Assembly (NCBI RefSeq): GCF_016632335.1
Contig: NZ_JAEPBG010000027.1
Coordinates: 1 to 49,042, forward strand
Reading direction: 5' to 3'
DNA: 49,042 bases
Source of the DNA: Noviherbaspirillum pedocola
Lineage (GTDB): Bacteria > Pseudomonadota > Gammaproteobacteria > Burkholderiales > Burkholderiaceae_D
Position numbers and translations under genes: made by a program. Below the pieces are notes generated by a model. It ran no database searches. It was not told the origin of the DNA and worked only from the letters and a program-made list of their open reading frames with translations. Below, one piece after another: positions 41,770 through 49,042 of the stretch (its first letter is position 1; every line of letters begins with the position of its first letter).

Positions 41770-43137
41770 ATGCTTACACGCAGAAATTTCCTGACCGGCG
41801 CAGCGACCATGGTGGGCGCTGGCGTAGTCAGCCGGGTCGGCGCGGCGTCCCTGCCCGACGCGGTCATGATGGACAACGCAGCGACGCAGGCTCCGCTCTC
41901 TCCATCCAATGGACGGCCGTACCACCCCGTCGTCACCCTGAACGGCTGGTCGCTGCCGTGGCGGATGAACAATGGCGTCAAGGAATTCCATCTGGTGGCC
42001 GAGCCTGTGGTGCGCGAGATCGCGCCGGGCATGAAAGCCAATCTGTGGGGTTACAACGGCCAGTCGCCCGGCCCGACGATCGAGGTGGTCGAAGGCGACC
42101 GGGTGCGCATCTTCGTCACCAACAAACTGCCCGAGGCGCACAGCATCCACTGGCATGGGCAGCGCCTGCCCAACGGCATGGATGGCGTGATGGGCCTGAC
42201 GCAGCCCGGCATCCCGCCGGGCAAGACCTTTGTGTATGAATTCGTTGCGGCGCGTCCGGGCACCTTCATGTATCACCCGCATTCGGACGAGATGGTGCAG
42301 ATGGCGATGGGCCTGATGGGCTTCTGGGTCACGCACCCGAAGAACCTGGACTTCATGCGCGTGGACCGCGACTTCGTGTTCCTGCTCGGGAATTACGACA
42401 TCGAGCCGGGCAGCTACACGCCCAAGGTCAACACCATGCTCGACTTCAATCTCTGGACCATCAACAGCCGTGTGTTCCCAGGAATCGACTCGATGAACGT
42501 GCGCCAGGGCGACCGCGTGCGCATCCGCATGGGCAACCTGACGATGACGAATCATCCGTTCCATCTGCATGGCCACGAGTTCTTCATCACCGGCACCGAC
42601 GGCGGCTGGATACGGCCGGAAGCGCGCTTTCCCGAAGTGACCATGGATATCGGCGTAGGCCAGATGCGCGCGCTCGAATTCATCGCCGACGCGCCCGGCG
42701 ACTGGCCCTTCCATTGCCACAAGTCGCATCACACGATGAATGCAATGGGACACCAGGTGCCGACGATGATAGGCGTCGATCAGCGCGACATTGCACAGCG
42801 CATCAACCGCCTGGTGCCGGACTACATGGCCATGGGCGAGCGCGGCGGCGCGATGGACGGCATGGAAATGCCACTGCCGGACAACACGCTGCCGATGATG
42901 ACCGGCGCAGGCCCCTTCGGCAACATCGAGATGGGCGGCATGTTCACCACGGTGAAGGTGCGACGCGACCAGAAGCCCGGCGATTACTCGGACCCCGGCT
43001 GGTACCGGCATCCGAAAGGCACGGTCGCTTACGAATGGGCCGGAGACATGCCTGCGGCAAGCAGCGCGCCGCAGGCGGACGCTTCCCCTTCGGGCGCTGA
43101 ACTGCATGTGCGCAAGCCGCAGGGACACCGGCATTAA
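41770..43137 (+). CDS. Periplasmic multicopper oxidase (copper-resistance type)
   Basis: 455 residues with a Tat signal (TRRNFLTGAATMVGAG). All four copper-ligand motifs are present: HWHG (127-130), HPHS (169-172), HPFHLHGH (262-269) and HCHKSHHTMNAM (from 315). The domain order is cupredoxin 1 (about 45-190), 2 and 3. The C-terminal half is Met-rich (GGAMDGMEMPLPDN, GAGPFGNIEMGGM), typical of enzymes that oxidise Cu(I) to Cu(II) in the periplasm. It is shorter than CopA of Pseudomonas and closer to compact laccase-like oxidases found with TolC/CusF genes. It lies 12 bp after the TolC-like gene. Confidence 0.9.
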   Translation: MLTRRNFLTGAATMVGAGVVSRVGAASLPDAVMMDNAATQAPLSPSNGRPYHPVVTLNGWSLPWRMNNGVKEFHLVAEPVVREIAPGMKANLWGYNGQSPGPTIEVVEGDRVRIFVTNKLPEAHSIHWHGQRLPNGMDGVMGLTQPGIPPGKTFVYEFVAARPGTFMYHPHSDEMVQMAMGLMGFWVTHPKNLDFMRVDRDFVFLLGNYDIEPGSYTPKVNTMLDFNLWTINSRVFPGIDSMNVRQGDRVRIRMGNLTMTNHPFHLHGHEFFITGTDGGWIRPEARFPEVTMDIGVGQMRALEFIADAPGDWPFHCHKSHHTMNAMGHQVPTMIGVDQRDIAQRINRLVPDYMAMGERGGAMDGMEMPLPDNTLPMMTGAGPFGNIEMGGMFTTVKVRRDQKPGDYSDPGWYRHPKGTVAYEWAGDMPAASSAPQADASPSGAELHVRKPQGHRH

Positions 43138-43208
43138 GCGTTTCGATGGCGATGCATCTGCAACGCCTTCGAACCACAGACAACCCGCTTCGATATCACT
43201 GACGCACC

Positions 43209-43556
43209 ATGAAACTCGGAAAGACGACCACCATGACCTTCCTGGCAAGGACCCTGCTCGCCGCCTGGCTCGCCGTCTCATTCGCTGCAAGCAGCCATGC
43301 GCAAGCCACGCAGACCAGCGCGAGCGCTGATGAGGCCATGTCCTCCGGCGAAGTTCGCAAGATCGATCGCAGTGCCGGCAAGCTAACCATCAAGCACGGC
43401 CCGCTGCGCAATCTCGGCATGGGCGGCATGACCATGGCTTTCCGCGTGCAGGATCCGGCCATGCTCGATGCGGTGCAGGTCGGCGACCGCATCCGCTTCG
43501 TCGCGGAGCAGCCGAATGGACAACTGACCGTGACGCGCATCGAGAAGCAGAACTGA
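43209..43556 (+). CDS. CusF-like periplasmic copper chaperone, Trp-to-Met variant
   Basis: 115 residues (an in-frame ATG at 43233 is possible). Signal peptide to about SSHA-QA, then a small OB-fold domain: SSGEVRKIDRSAGKLTIKHG and LGMGGMTMAFRV. Relative to E. coli CusF, the ligands His36, Met47 and Met49 align exactly by spacing, while the cation-pi Trp44 position is Met here. The protein would bind Cu(I) with three Met and one His. It lies 71 bp after the oxidase gene. A hairpin follows the stop codon. Confidence 0.85.
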   Translation: MKLGKTTTMTFLARTLLAAWLAVSFAASSHAQATQTSASADEAMSSGEVRKIDRSAGKLTIKHGPLRNLGMGGMTMAFRVQDPAMLDAVQVGDRIRFVAEQPNGQLTVTRIEKQN

Positions 43557-43578
43557 GATGTGAACCGAGAAGCAGGAA

Positions 43579-43606
43579 CGGCGTGAGACCGTCCGGTTTC
43601 ACGCCG
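43579..43606. terminator. Hairpin after the CusF-like gene
   Basis: A 12-13-bp stem (CGGCGTGAGACCG with CGGTTTCACGCCG, one G-T) sits 23 bases after the stop codon. No T-run is present. It may end or process the oxidase operon transcript. The rest of the 43557-43899 gap holds no supported gene. Confidence 0.5.
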
Positions 43607-43899
43607 CGATGTTGGAGCAGCAAACCGCATGGAAATCGTTTCCAGGCCGGCGCTCGTCTTTGACTATCGCATCCCGATTCAATCCGTGTTGATGCCCCTC
43701 AAGCGACAAAGAATTTGCAGACGGATTGCTGAACCAAGTCATCCCCGCGTTCTCTCAAACGCAGATGGTGTGTTCCTGCAAATGGAAATCGTGCTCATAC
43801 GATTCCCGGGGACACAGGCTTGGGGCAGACGGGAAAGGAAGTCCCCGGAATGCTGTTTTGAAGTGAAGCACCTTGTCTCGACGTCAAACGGAGGACCTT

Positions 43900-44229
43900 A
43901 TGGCAAACCAACAGTACGCATCCTGTATCGAGGCCTGCAACGCCTGCGCAAGCGCCTGCGACTTCTGCGCGGCATCCTGCTTGCAGGAGCAGGACGTGAA
44001 GATGATGGCGCGCTGCATCGCGCTGGACATGGATTGCGCGCAGATCTGCCGGCTTGCGGCCGGTTATATGGCACGCGGCAGCGAACATGCGAAAGCGATC
44101 TGCCGGCTATGCGCGGATATCTGCCAGACATGCGCCGATGAGTGTGGCAAGCATCAGATGAGTCATTGCCAGGAATGCGCGGCGGCTTGCAAACGCTGCG
44201 CAGAGGAATGCCGCCGCATGGCTGCCTGA
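43900..44229 (+). CDS. Cys-rich four-helix copper-storage protein (Csp/DUF326)
   Basis: 109 residues with 19 Cys, starting at the ATG after a GGAGG site. Cys recur along helices in C-x3-C-x2-C spacing (CIEACNACASACDFCAASC, then CRLCADICQTCADEC and CQECAAACKRCAEEC). This is the DUF326/Csp four-helix bundle that fills with Cu(I) ions. There is no signal peptide, so it is the cytosolic Csp3-like kind and would buffer copper inside the cell. It is followed 103 bp later by the DUF4396 gene and the CopA ATPase. Confidence 0.92.
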   Translation: MANQQYASCIEACNACASACDFCAASCLQEQDVKMMARCIALDMDCAQICRLAAGYMARGSEHAKAICRLCADICQTCADECGKHQMSHCQECAAACKRCAEECRRMAA

Positions 44230-44332
44230 TACCCGTTGGAGAAATGGCGCCCGGTATGCGATAGCGCGGCATGCGCATCCCGGGCAATTCTGAACGCGGC
44301 ATATTCCCTGCCGCCATACTTTGAGGTTCGCA

Positions 44333-45067
44333 ATGGTGCCGTCCTGGCTGCACATCCTGTCGATACTCATCCTTGCGCTGGGCTTGCTGTGCGCGGCGAT
44401 AGTACTCGTCGATGTCATTCGTCACCCGCAGCACATGGGCATCATGAACATCGTATGGCCGGTGACTGCCTTGTTCGGCACGCTCATTACCGTCTGGGGA
44501 TACTTCCGCTATGGCCGCCTCGCAAGCAGCGAAGCCATGATGCGGGCAAAGAAGGCGGGCAAGGAGCCGCCCAACAAGACCGACACGCCTTTCCCCGCCA
44601 TGGTGGCCAAGGGCGCGTCGCATTGCGGCAGCGGCTGCTGCATCGGCGACATCTGCGCGGAATGGCTGGCCTTCGCGGCGCCGGGTGTTGCGGTCTGGTT
44701 CGGCTGGCACAGCATCTTCAGCGAGAAGATGTATGCGGTCTGGGTGCTGGACTTCATCTTCGCCTTCGTGCTCGGCGTCGCGTTCCAGTACTTCACCATC
44801 GTGCCGATGCGCCACCTCGGCAAGCTCGAGGGCATCTGGCAGGCGCTCAAGGCCGATACCCTTTCGCTGACGGCATGGCAGGTCGGCATGTACTGCTTCA
44901 TGGCCGTCGCCAATTTCTGGTTGTTTCGCAAGGTGCTGGGCGTAAGGCTTGAGGTCAACAGCCCGGAGTTCTGGTTCATGATGCAGATCGCGATGATCTG
45001 CGGCTTCATCACCAGCTATCCGGTGAACTGGTGGCTGTTGAAGAGCGGCATCAAGGAAAAGATGTAG
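44333..45067 (+). CDS. DUF4396-family membrane protein
   Basis: 244 residues from the ATG at 44333, with GAGG 6 bases upstream (a TTG at 44321 is the alternative). About six hydrophobic segments. The pattern VDVIRHPQHMGIMNIVWPVTALF, a Cys pair region GASHCGSGCCIGDICAEWL, PMRHLGKLEGIWQALKADT LSL and the tail SYPVNWWLLKSG fits DUF4396, a family of unknown function often found beside copper genes. The HC...CC...C cluster at a membrane face could bind copper. It lies 36 bp before the P-type ATPase gene, probably co-transcribed. Confidence 0.85.
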   Translation: MVPSWLHILSILILALGLLCAAIVLVDVIRHPQHMGIMNIVWPVTALFGTLITVWGYFRYGRLASSEAMMRAKKAGKEPPNKTDTPFPAMVAKGASHCGSGCCIGDICAEWLAFAAPGVAVWFGWHSIFSEKMYAVWVLDFIFAFVLGVAFQYFTIVPMRHLGKLEGIWQALKADTLSLTAWQVGMYCFMAVANFWLFRKVLGVRLEVNSPEFWFMMQIAMICGFITSYPVNWWLLKSGIKEKM

Positions 45068-45103
45068 TGTGCCGAATGCAGCAGGCAAACATGGAGGCCG
45101 GGC

Positions 45104-47494
45104 GTGAAGAACGAATCGCATCACCATCATGAACATGGCGCGCCCGTGATCGAAGGCGCCCACGGGTATGACGAACGCGGTGAAAGCGGCACGGCGGCCA
45201 CGGACGCGCCTTACACCGACCCCGTGTGCGGCATGAAGGTCGGCCCGGACCCCGACAGGGAAATCGCTTTCAAAGGCCAGACCTATCACTTCTGCAGCAG
45301 GCGCTGCATGGACCGGTTCCAATCCGATCCGCAGGCCTATGTCGACACCCGTCCCGGCGACGCGCAAGCCGGCGCGGCGCCGGCGGGCACGATGTACACC
45401 TGCCCCATGCATCCGGAAGTGCGACAGAGCACGCCCGGCGCCTGCCCGATTTGCGGCATGGCGCTCGAGCCCGAAATGCCATCGCTGGAAGACAGCGAGA
45501 ATCCCGAGCTCGTCGACTTCCGGCGCCGCTTCTGGTGGACTTTGCCGCTGTCGCTTGCGGTATTCGCGCTGGCCATGTTCGGACACCTGCTGTTTCCGCA
45601 GGGTTTGCGCGGCCAGAGCTGGATCGAATTCGCGCTCAGCACACCGGTGGTTCTCTGGGCGGGATGGCCCTTCTTTACGCGCTGGTGGCAATCCATCGTC
45701 AAACGCCGTCCCAACATGTGGACCCTGATCGGCACCGGCGTGGGCGCGGCATATTGCTACAGCATCGTCGCCACCGTGGCGCCCGGCATCTTCCCTGCCG
45801 GCTTTGCCGCGCATGGGCGGGTAAGCGTGTATTTCGAAGCGGCGGCCGCGATCATTTCGCTGACGCTGCTCGGCCAGATGCTCGAGCTGCGCGCACGCTC
45901 GCAGACATCGGCGGCAATCAAGTCGCTGCTGGCCATGGCGCCGAAGACGGCGCGGCGCATCCGGGCCGACGGCGCCGAGGAAGATGTGCCGCTGACCCAT
46001 GTGCATGTCGGCGATGCGCTGCGCGTGCGTCCCGGGGAAAAGGTGCCGGTCGACGGCGCAGTGCTGGAAGGCGAAAGCGCAGTCGATGAATCCATGCTGA
46101 CCGGCGAGCCGGTGCCGGTGACGAAACGTCCCGGCGACAAGCTCGCCGGCGCGACGCTGAACACCAGCGGCAGCCTGGTCATGCGCGCGGAGAAGGTCGG
46201 CTCGCAGACCATGCTTTCGCAGATCGTGCAGATGGTGGCCAATGCCCAGCGTTCGCGGGCGCCGATGCAGCGCCTGGCCGATGTCGTGGCCGGCTATTTC
46301 GTGGTCGTGGTCGTCGGCATCGCCGCGCTGACACTGCTTGGCTGGGGCATGTTCGGACCGGAGCCGAGCTGGGTCTACGGTTTCGTCAACGCCGTTGCGG
46401 TGCTGATCATCGCCTGTCCCTGCGCGCTCGGTCTGGCAACGCCGATGTCCATCATGGCCGCAACCGGACGCGCCGCCACGCAGGGCATCCTGTTCCGCGA
46501 TGCCGCGGCGATCGAAAGCATGCGCAAGGTCGATACGCTGATCGTCGACAAGACCGGCACGCTCACTGCAGGCAAGCCGGCCTTTGACCGGGTCGTCGCC
46601 GCCGAAGGGTTCAGCGAGGCGGATGTACTGCGCATTGCCGCCAGCATCGACCAGGGCAGCGAGCATCCGCTTGCCCATGCGATCGTTGCCGAGGCGCGCC
46701 GGCGCGGGCTATCGCTCGACAAGCCGGAAAGCTTCGAATCTTCGAGCGGCATCGGCGTGCGCGGCATGCTGGCGGGACAGCCCATCGCCCTGGGCAACAC
46801 CGCGCTCATGGATGCCGAGAACATCGATTGGCATCCGCTGGCGCAGCAGGCGGAAGGACTGCGCAGCGAAGGCGCCAGTGTCATGTACCTGGCATCGGGC
46901 ATGCGCCTGGTCGGCCTCATCGCCGTATCCGACCCGGTGAAGGACAGCACTCCTGAAGCCCTGCGCGCATTGCGTAGCGCGGGCCTGAAAGTGGTAATGG
47001 CAACCGGGGATGGACTTGCCACCGCGAAGGCGGTAGGCAAACGGCTGGGCATCGAGGAAGTGCATGGCGAGGTCCGGCCGGAGACCAAGCTGGAGCTGGT
47101 GAGAGGACTGCAGCGGCAGGGCAAGGTGGTGGCCATGGCTGGCGACGGCATCAACGATTCGCCGGCGCTGGCCGCGGCCGACATCGGCCTGGCCATGGGA
47201 ACAGGCACCGATGTGGCGATCAATTCGGCCCATGTGACCCTGGTGAAGGGCGACCTGCGCGCGATTGCGCGCGCGCGCAGCTTGTCCGAGGAAACGGTGC
47301 GCAATATGTATCAGAACCTCGGCTTTGCCTTCGTGTACAACGCGCTCGGCATTCCATTGGCCGCAGGTCTGCTCTACCCGATCACGGGCCATTTGCTGTC
47401 GCCGATGATTGCCGCGCTGGCCATGAGCCTGAGCTCGGTTTCGGTGATTACCAATGCGCTGAGGCTTAGAAATAGCAAGGAACAGGCCGCATGA
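45104..47494 (+). CDS. copA: Cu(I)-translocating P1B-type ATPase with YHS and HMBD domains
   Basis: 796 residues from a GTG start preceded by GGAGG. A His-rich head (SHHHHEHG) leads to a YHS domain (DPVCGMKV...[10 protein letters not shown], about 36-80), then a heavy-metal-binding domain (YTCPMHPEV...CPICGM, about 97-125). The ATPase core has TGEP, the CPC metal motif (438-440), the phosphorylated Asp482 in DKTGT, the HP motif (SEHPLAHAI), GDGINDSP, and the TM7/8 residues YN and M-x-x-SS of the P1B-1 class. It exports Cu(I) from the cytosol. Classical CxxC heavy-metal domains are absent. Confidence 0.94.
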   Translation: MKNESHHHHEHGAPVIEGAHGYDERGESGTAATDAPYTDPVCGMKVGPDPDREIAFKGQTYHFCSRRCMDRFQSDPQAYVDTRPGDAQAGAAPAGTMYTCPMHPEVRQSTPGACPICGMALEPEMPSLEDSENPELVDFRRRFWWTLPLSLAVFALAMFGHLLFPQGLRGQSWIEFALSTPVVLWAGWPFFTRWWQSIVKRRPNMWTLIGTGVGAAYCYSIVATVAPGIFPAGFAAHGRVSVYFEAAAAIISLTLLGQMLELRARSQTSAAIKSLLAMAPKTARRIRADGAEEDVPLTHVHVGDALRVRPGEKVPVDGAVLEGESAVDESMLTGEPVPVTKRPGDKLAGATLNTSGSLVMRAEKVGSQTMLSQIVQMVANAQRSRAPMQRLADVVAGYFVVVVVGIAALTLLGWGMFGPEPSWVYGFVNAVAVLIIACPCALGLATPMSIMAATGRAATQGILFRDAAAIESMRKVDTLIVDKTGTLTAGKPAFDRVVAAEGFSEADVLRIAASIDQGSEHPLAHAIVAEARRRGLSLDKPESFESSSGIGVRGMLAGQPIALGNTALMDAENIDWHPLAQQAEGLRSEGASVMYLASGMRLVGLIAVSDPVKDSTPEALRALRSAGLKVVMATGDGLATAKAVGKRLGIEEVHGEVRPETKLELVRGLQRQGKVVAMAGDGINDSPALAAADIGLAMGTGTDVAINSAHVTLVKGDLRAIARARSLSEETVRNMYQNLGFAFVYNALGIPLAAGLLYPITGHLLSPMIAALAMSLSSVSVITNALRLRNSKEQAA

Positions 47495-47640
47495 CCGCTT
47501 GTCGCAGCATTCGTGGACACGGTTGCTTTTGATGCAGGTCAATCGAATTCGGCAAGCCGGTCAATACGATGAATTGGCATGCATGTCCGCACCTGCAAGG
47601 TGCTTCGTCCCGGATTCGCTTTCTTCGCAAGGAGTCACAA

Positions 47641-48357
47641 ATGAAACCTCTACACAGCAATCTCGGTTCGCTGCTCGTCGGCCTTGTCGCGGCCGCGTCC
47701 CTGGCTGGATGCGCAGCGACACAGCAACAAGGCAGGGAGCCGGCCTCGCAAGGCGGCATCACGCAGCAGGAACACCAGGCGCATCACCCGCAAGATGCCG
47801 CACCGCCTTCAGGCACAGCGGCACAGGCGGCGCCGGATGTGCGAGGCGGGATGATGGGTGGTGGCCAGGGCATGATGGGTCAGGGAGGCATGATGGGCGG
47901 CAGCCAGGGCATGATGGGTGGCGGGCAAGACATGATGGGCCAGGGAGGCATGATGGACATGAAGTCCATGTGCGAGCTGTACCAGAGAATGCGCAATGCC
48001 GGAACGCCGCAGGAGCGCAGTGCAATGATGGATCGCGCCATGGGAAACATGACACCGGAAATGCGGCAGCGACATCTGGAGATGATGGAGCGGCAATGCA
48101 GATGGCGCTGCACGACCGTGAGCGTCGCGGCGCAAGCTGCAGACCGTTCCGATGATGAAAGTTGGCACGGTTTTCCCACGCTTGTCACATCTGAGAGAGA
48201 ATCGCTCTTCCTCAACCGCCATGTCGAAAACACTCATGCAACGTCGCACATTGCTGCAAGCCCTTCTGCTGACCGCCTTGCCGGTCCCTGCCCTGACCCG
48301 CGCTGCCACCGCGCCGCAGGTCGATGTCTACAAGAGCGCCGGCTGCGGCTGCTGTGA
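47641..48357 (+). CDS. Met/Gly-rich exported lipoprotein, C-terminus probably misread or mutated
   Basis: 238 residues from the ATG at 47641, with AAGGAG upstream. A lipoprotein signal (LAGC, Cys24) precedes a His/Gln-rich linker and a Met-Gly repeat (GGMMGGGQGMMGQGG units, about 69-105) that could bind copper, then a conserved-looking helix pair ending RQRHLEMMERQC (to about residue 153). After that the frame continues 85 residues of atypical composition and overlaps the next gene by 137 bp out of frame. A lost stop (TGA to TGG at about residue 155) or a frameshift is likely; the natural protein would be about 153-155 residues. Confidence 0.7.
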   Translation: MKPLHSNLGSLLVGLVAAASLAGCAATQQQGREPASQGGITQQEHQAHHPQDAAPPSGTAAQAAPDVRGGMMGGGQGMMGQGGMMGGSQGMMGGGQDMMGQGGMMDMKSMCELYQRMRNAGTPQERSAMMDRAMGNMTPEMRQRHLEMMERQCRWRCTTVSVAAQAADRSDDESWHGFPTLVTSERESLFLNRHVENTHATSHIAASPSADRLAGPCPDPRCHRAAGRCLQERRLRLL

Positions 48358-48688
48358 AGGATGGATCGAACATCTGCAAACCAGCGGCTTCACGGTCAAG
48401 GCGCAGGATGTTGGCGATACCGGCGCCTATCGCAAGAAGTTCGGCATTCCGGAGGCGCTGGGTTCCTGTCATACCGCACTCGTGCAGGGTTATGCGCTCG
48501 AAGGCCATGTGCCGGCGGCAGACATCAAGCGCCTGCTGGCGGAAAAGCCCAAGGCCAGGGGACTGGCGGTGCCGTCCATGCCGATGGGAAGTCCCGGTAT
48601 GGAAGGACCGCGCAAGGATCCGTACGACGTGTTTTTGGTTAAGGCCGATGGCAGTACATCGGTGTACCGGCACTATCCGCAGAGCTGA
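48221..48688 (+). CDS. DUF411-family periplasmic metal-binding protein
   Basis: 155 residues from the ATG at 48221 (alternatives at 48152 and 48236). A Tat-like signal (RRTLLQALLLTALPVPALT) leads to the DUF411 domain: VDVYKSAGCGCCEGWIEHL with its C-x-C-C site, AYRKKFGIPEALGSCHTALV, and GLAVPSMPMGSPGME with extra Met. DUF411 proteins accompany copper and silver resistance genes; CusF- and CopA-linked members are common. Function is unproven. Its start lies inside the overlong frame of the preceding lipoprotein gene. It is the last gene of the copper cluster. Confidence 0.88.
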   Translation: MSKTLMQRRTLLQALLLTALPVPALTRAATAPQVDVYKSAGCGCCEGWIEHLQTSGFTVKAQDVGDTGAYRKKFGIPEALGSCHTALVQGYALEGHVPAADIKRLLAEKPKARGLAVPSMPMGSPGMEGPRKDPYDVFLVKADGSTSVYRHYPQS

Positions 48689-48866
48689 GCTGGCGCCGCG
48701 CTCGGCCTTGGACGTGTGCCCTTGGTCCAAGCTTTCGTGGGTTAGGCTGCCACGCCAGCCTTTTCAAGGTCGCCGCGCGGTAACTGCTGCATTGGTTGCA
48801 ATAGCACTATGCTGCAGGGGTGCGAGGCTGCGGCCAAGGTACGGGACGTTCAGGTCTGCCTTTACA
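48689..48866. other. Spacer after the copper cluster
   Basis: No gene could be supported. No clear terminator with a T-run was found. Confidence 0.4.
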
Positions 48867-48939
<73 letters not shown>

Positions 48940-49042
48940 TTTAATCCCGTTGATCGCGCCGTGGCGCCGGGCCCTGAAGCGGATAAGGTGCGGCGTCTGT
49001 CTGAGCGAAGCGCAGCGTAGCGAGTTTAGCCGCGCCCCGCTT
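48940..49042. other. Right edge, possible dispersed repeat
   Basis: The segment from about 48985 (GAGCGAAGCGCAGCGTAGCG type) has the look of an intergenic repeat seen near gene ends in related genomes. It is incomplete at the window edge and I cannot prove repetition from one copy. Confidence 0.3.

Noticed and set aside
41341-43290. Minus-strand 649-codon frame opposite the multicopper oxidase
   Set aside because: His-rich only because it mirrors the Met/His codons of the oxidase; no start context.
43629-44141. 170-codon plus frame overlapping the start of the Csp gene
   Set aside because: Its second half is the out-of-frame shadow of the Cys-rich protein and the first half has no family features.
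43898-46678. Minus-strand open frame of 926 codons opposite csp, DUF4396 and copA
   Set aside because: Antisense shadow of genes with clear motifs; no family features of its own.

Overview
The window looks like about 49 kb of chromosome from a GC-rich betaproteobacterium, order Burkholderiales and possibly family Oxalobacteraceae (Noviherbaspirillum, Herbaspirillum or Massilia type). The reasons are an AcnB-type aconitase behind a TCTTATATAAGA-type operator, a small DUF4148 protein, a PEP-CTERM protein, many LysR/Lrp-style small operons and strong G/C third-position bias. The family assignment is inference. I identified no rRNA, CRISPR array or complete prophage.

Layout. 1-1.1 kb: the first codons of an IS5-type transposase run off the left edge, and its insertion has removed the 5' part of a hybrid histidine kinase. 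1.3-11 kb: housekeeping and small genes (FAH-family hydratase, DUF4126-like membrane protein, acnB, DUF6582-like protein, two tandem paralogous lipoproteins, a CDF-type transporter, a bile acid:sodium symporter-family carrier, DUF4148 protein). 11.6-12.5 kb: a stand-alone formyltransferase. 12.8-19.2 kb: a LysR regulator divergent from a CitMHS carrier, a split AtuA-type pair and a secreted alpha/beta-hydrolase lipoprotein, probably one uptake and catabolic unit. 19.2-21.4 kb: an odd tRNA-like gene, a NeuD-type acetyltransferase and an AT-richer stretch with an orphan antitoxin-like HTH protein. 21.4-26.1 kb: an ASCH-like protein, an NHL-type propeller with a His/Gly-rich tail, a kynurenine-formamidase-type hydrolase, a RidA protein, an Lrp regulator and an Ala/Lys-rich exported protein.

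26.7-37.5 kb is the most interesting part: a compact ten-gene operon for short-chain amide use. It runs substrate-binding protein, two LivH/LivM-type permeases, two LivG/LivF-type ATPases, aliphatic amidase AmiE, a NorQ/CbbQ-type MoxR AAA+ ATPase, a NorD-type VWA protein, AmiC (amide sensor) and AmiR (ANTAR antiterminator). The leader carries a promoter followed by a very strong intrinsic terminator with no gene upstream to terminate. This fits AmiC/AmiR attenuation control of the whole operon. Compared with the classical Pseudomonas amiEBCRS operon, the AmiS channel is absent and a complete ABC importer is present, with a MoxR/VWA pair inserted next to a metal-free amidase.

37.5-38.2 kb is a degenerate, repeat-rich spacer. 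38.2-39.4 kb has a PsiF-repeat protein and a PEP-CTERM protein. 39.5-48.7 kb is a copper-handling cluster, all on the + strand: DUF2946-like protein, His-rich periplasmic protein, CusC-like TolC lipoprotein, multicopper oxidase, CusF-like chaperone with the gating Trp replaced by Met, Cys-rich Csp-type copper-storage protein, DUF4396 membrane protein, YHS/HMBD-type CopA ATPase, a Met/Gly-rich lipoprotein with a suspicious C-terminal readthrough, and a DUF411 protein. The window ends in a hexanucleotide tandem repeat.
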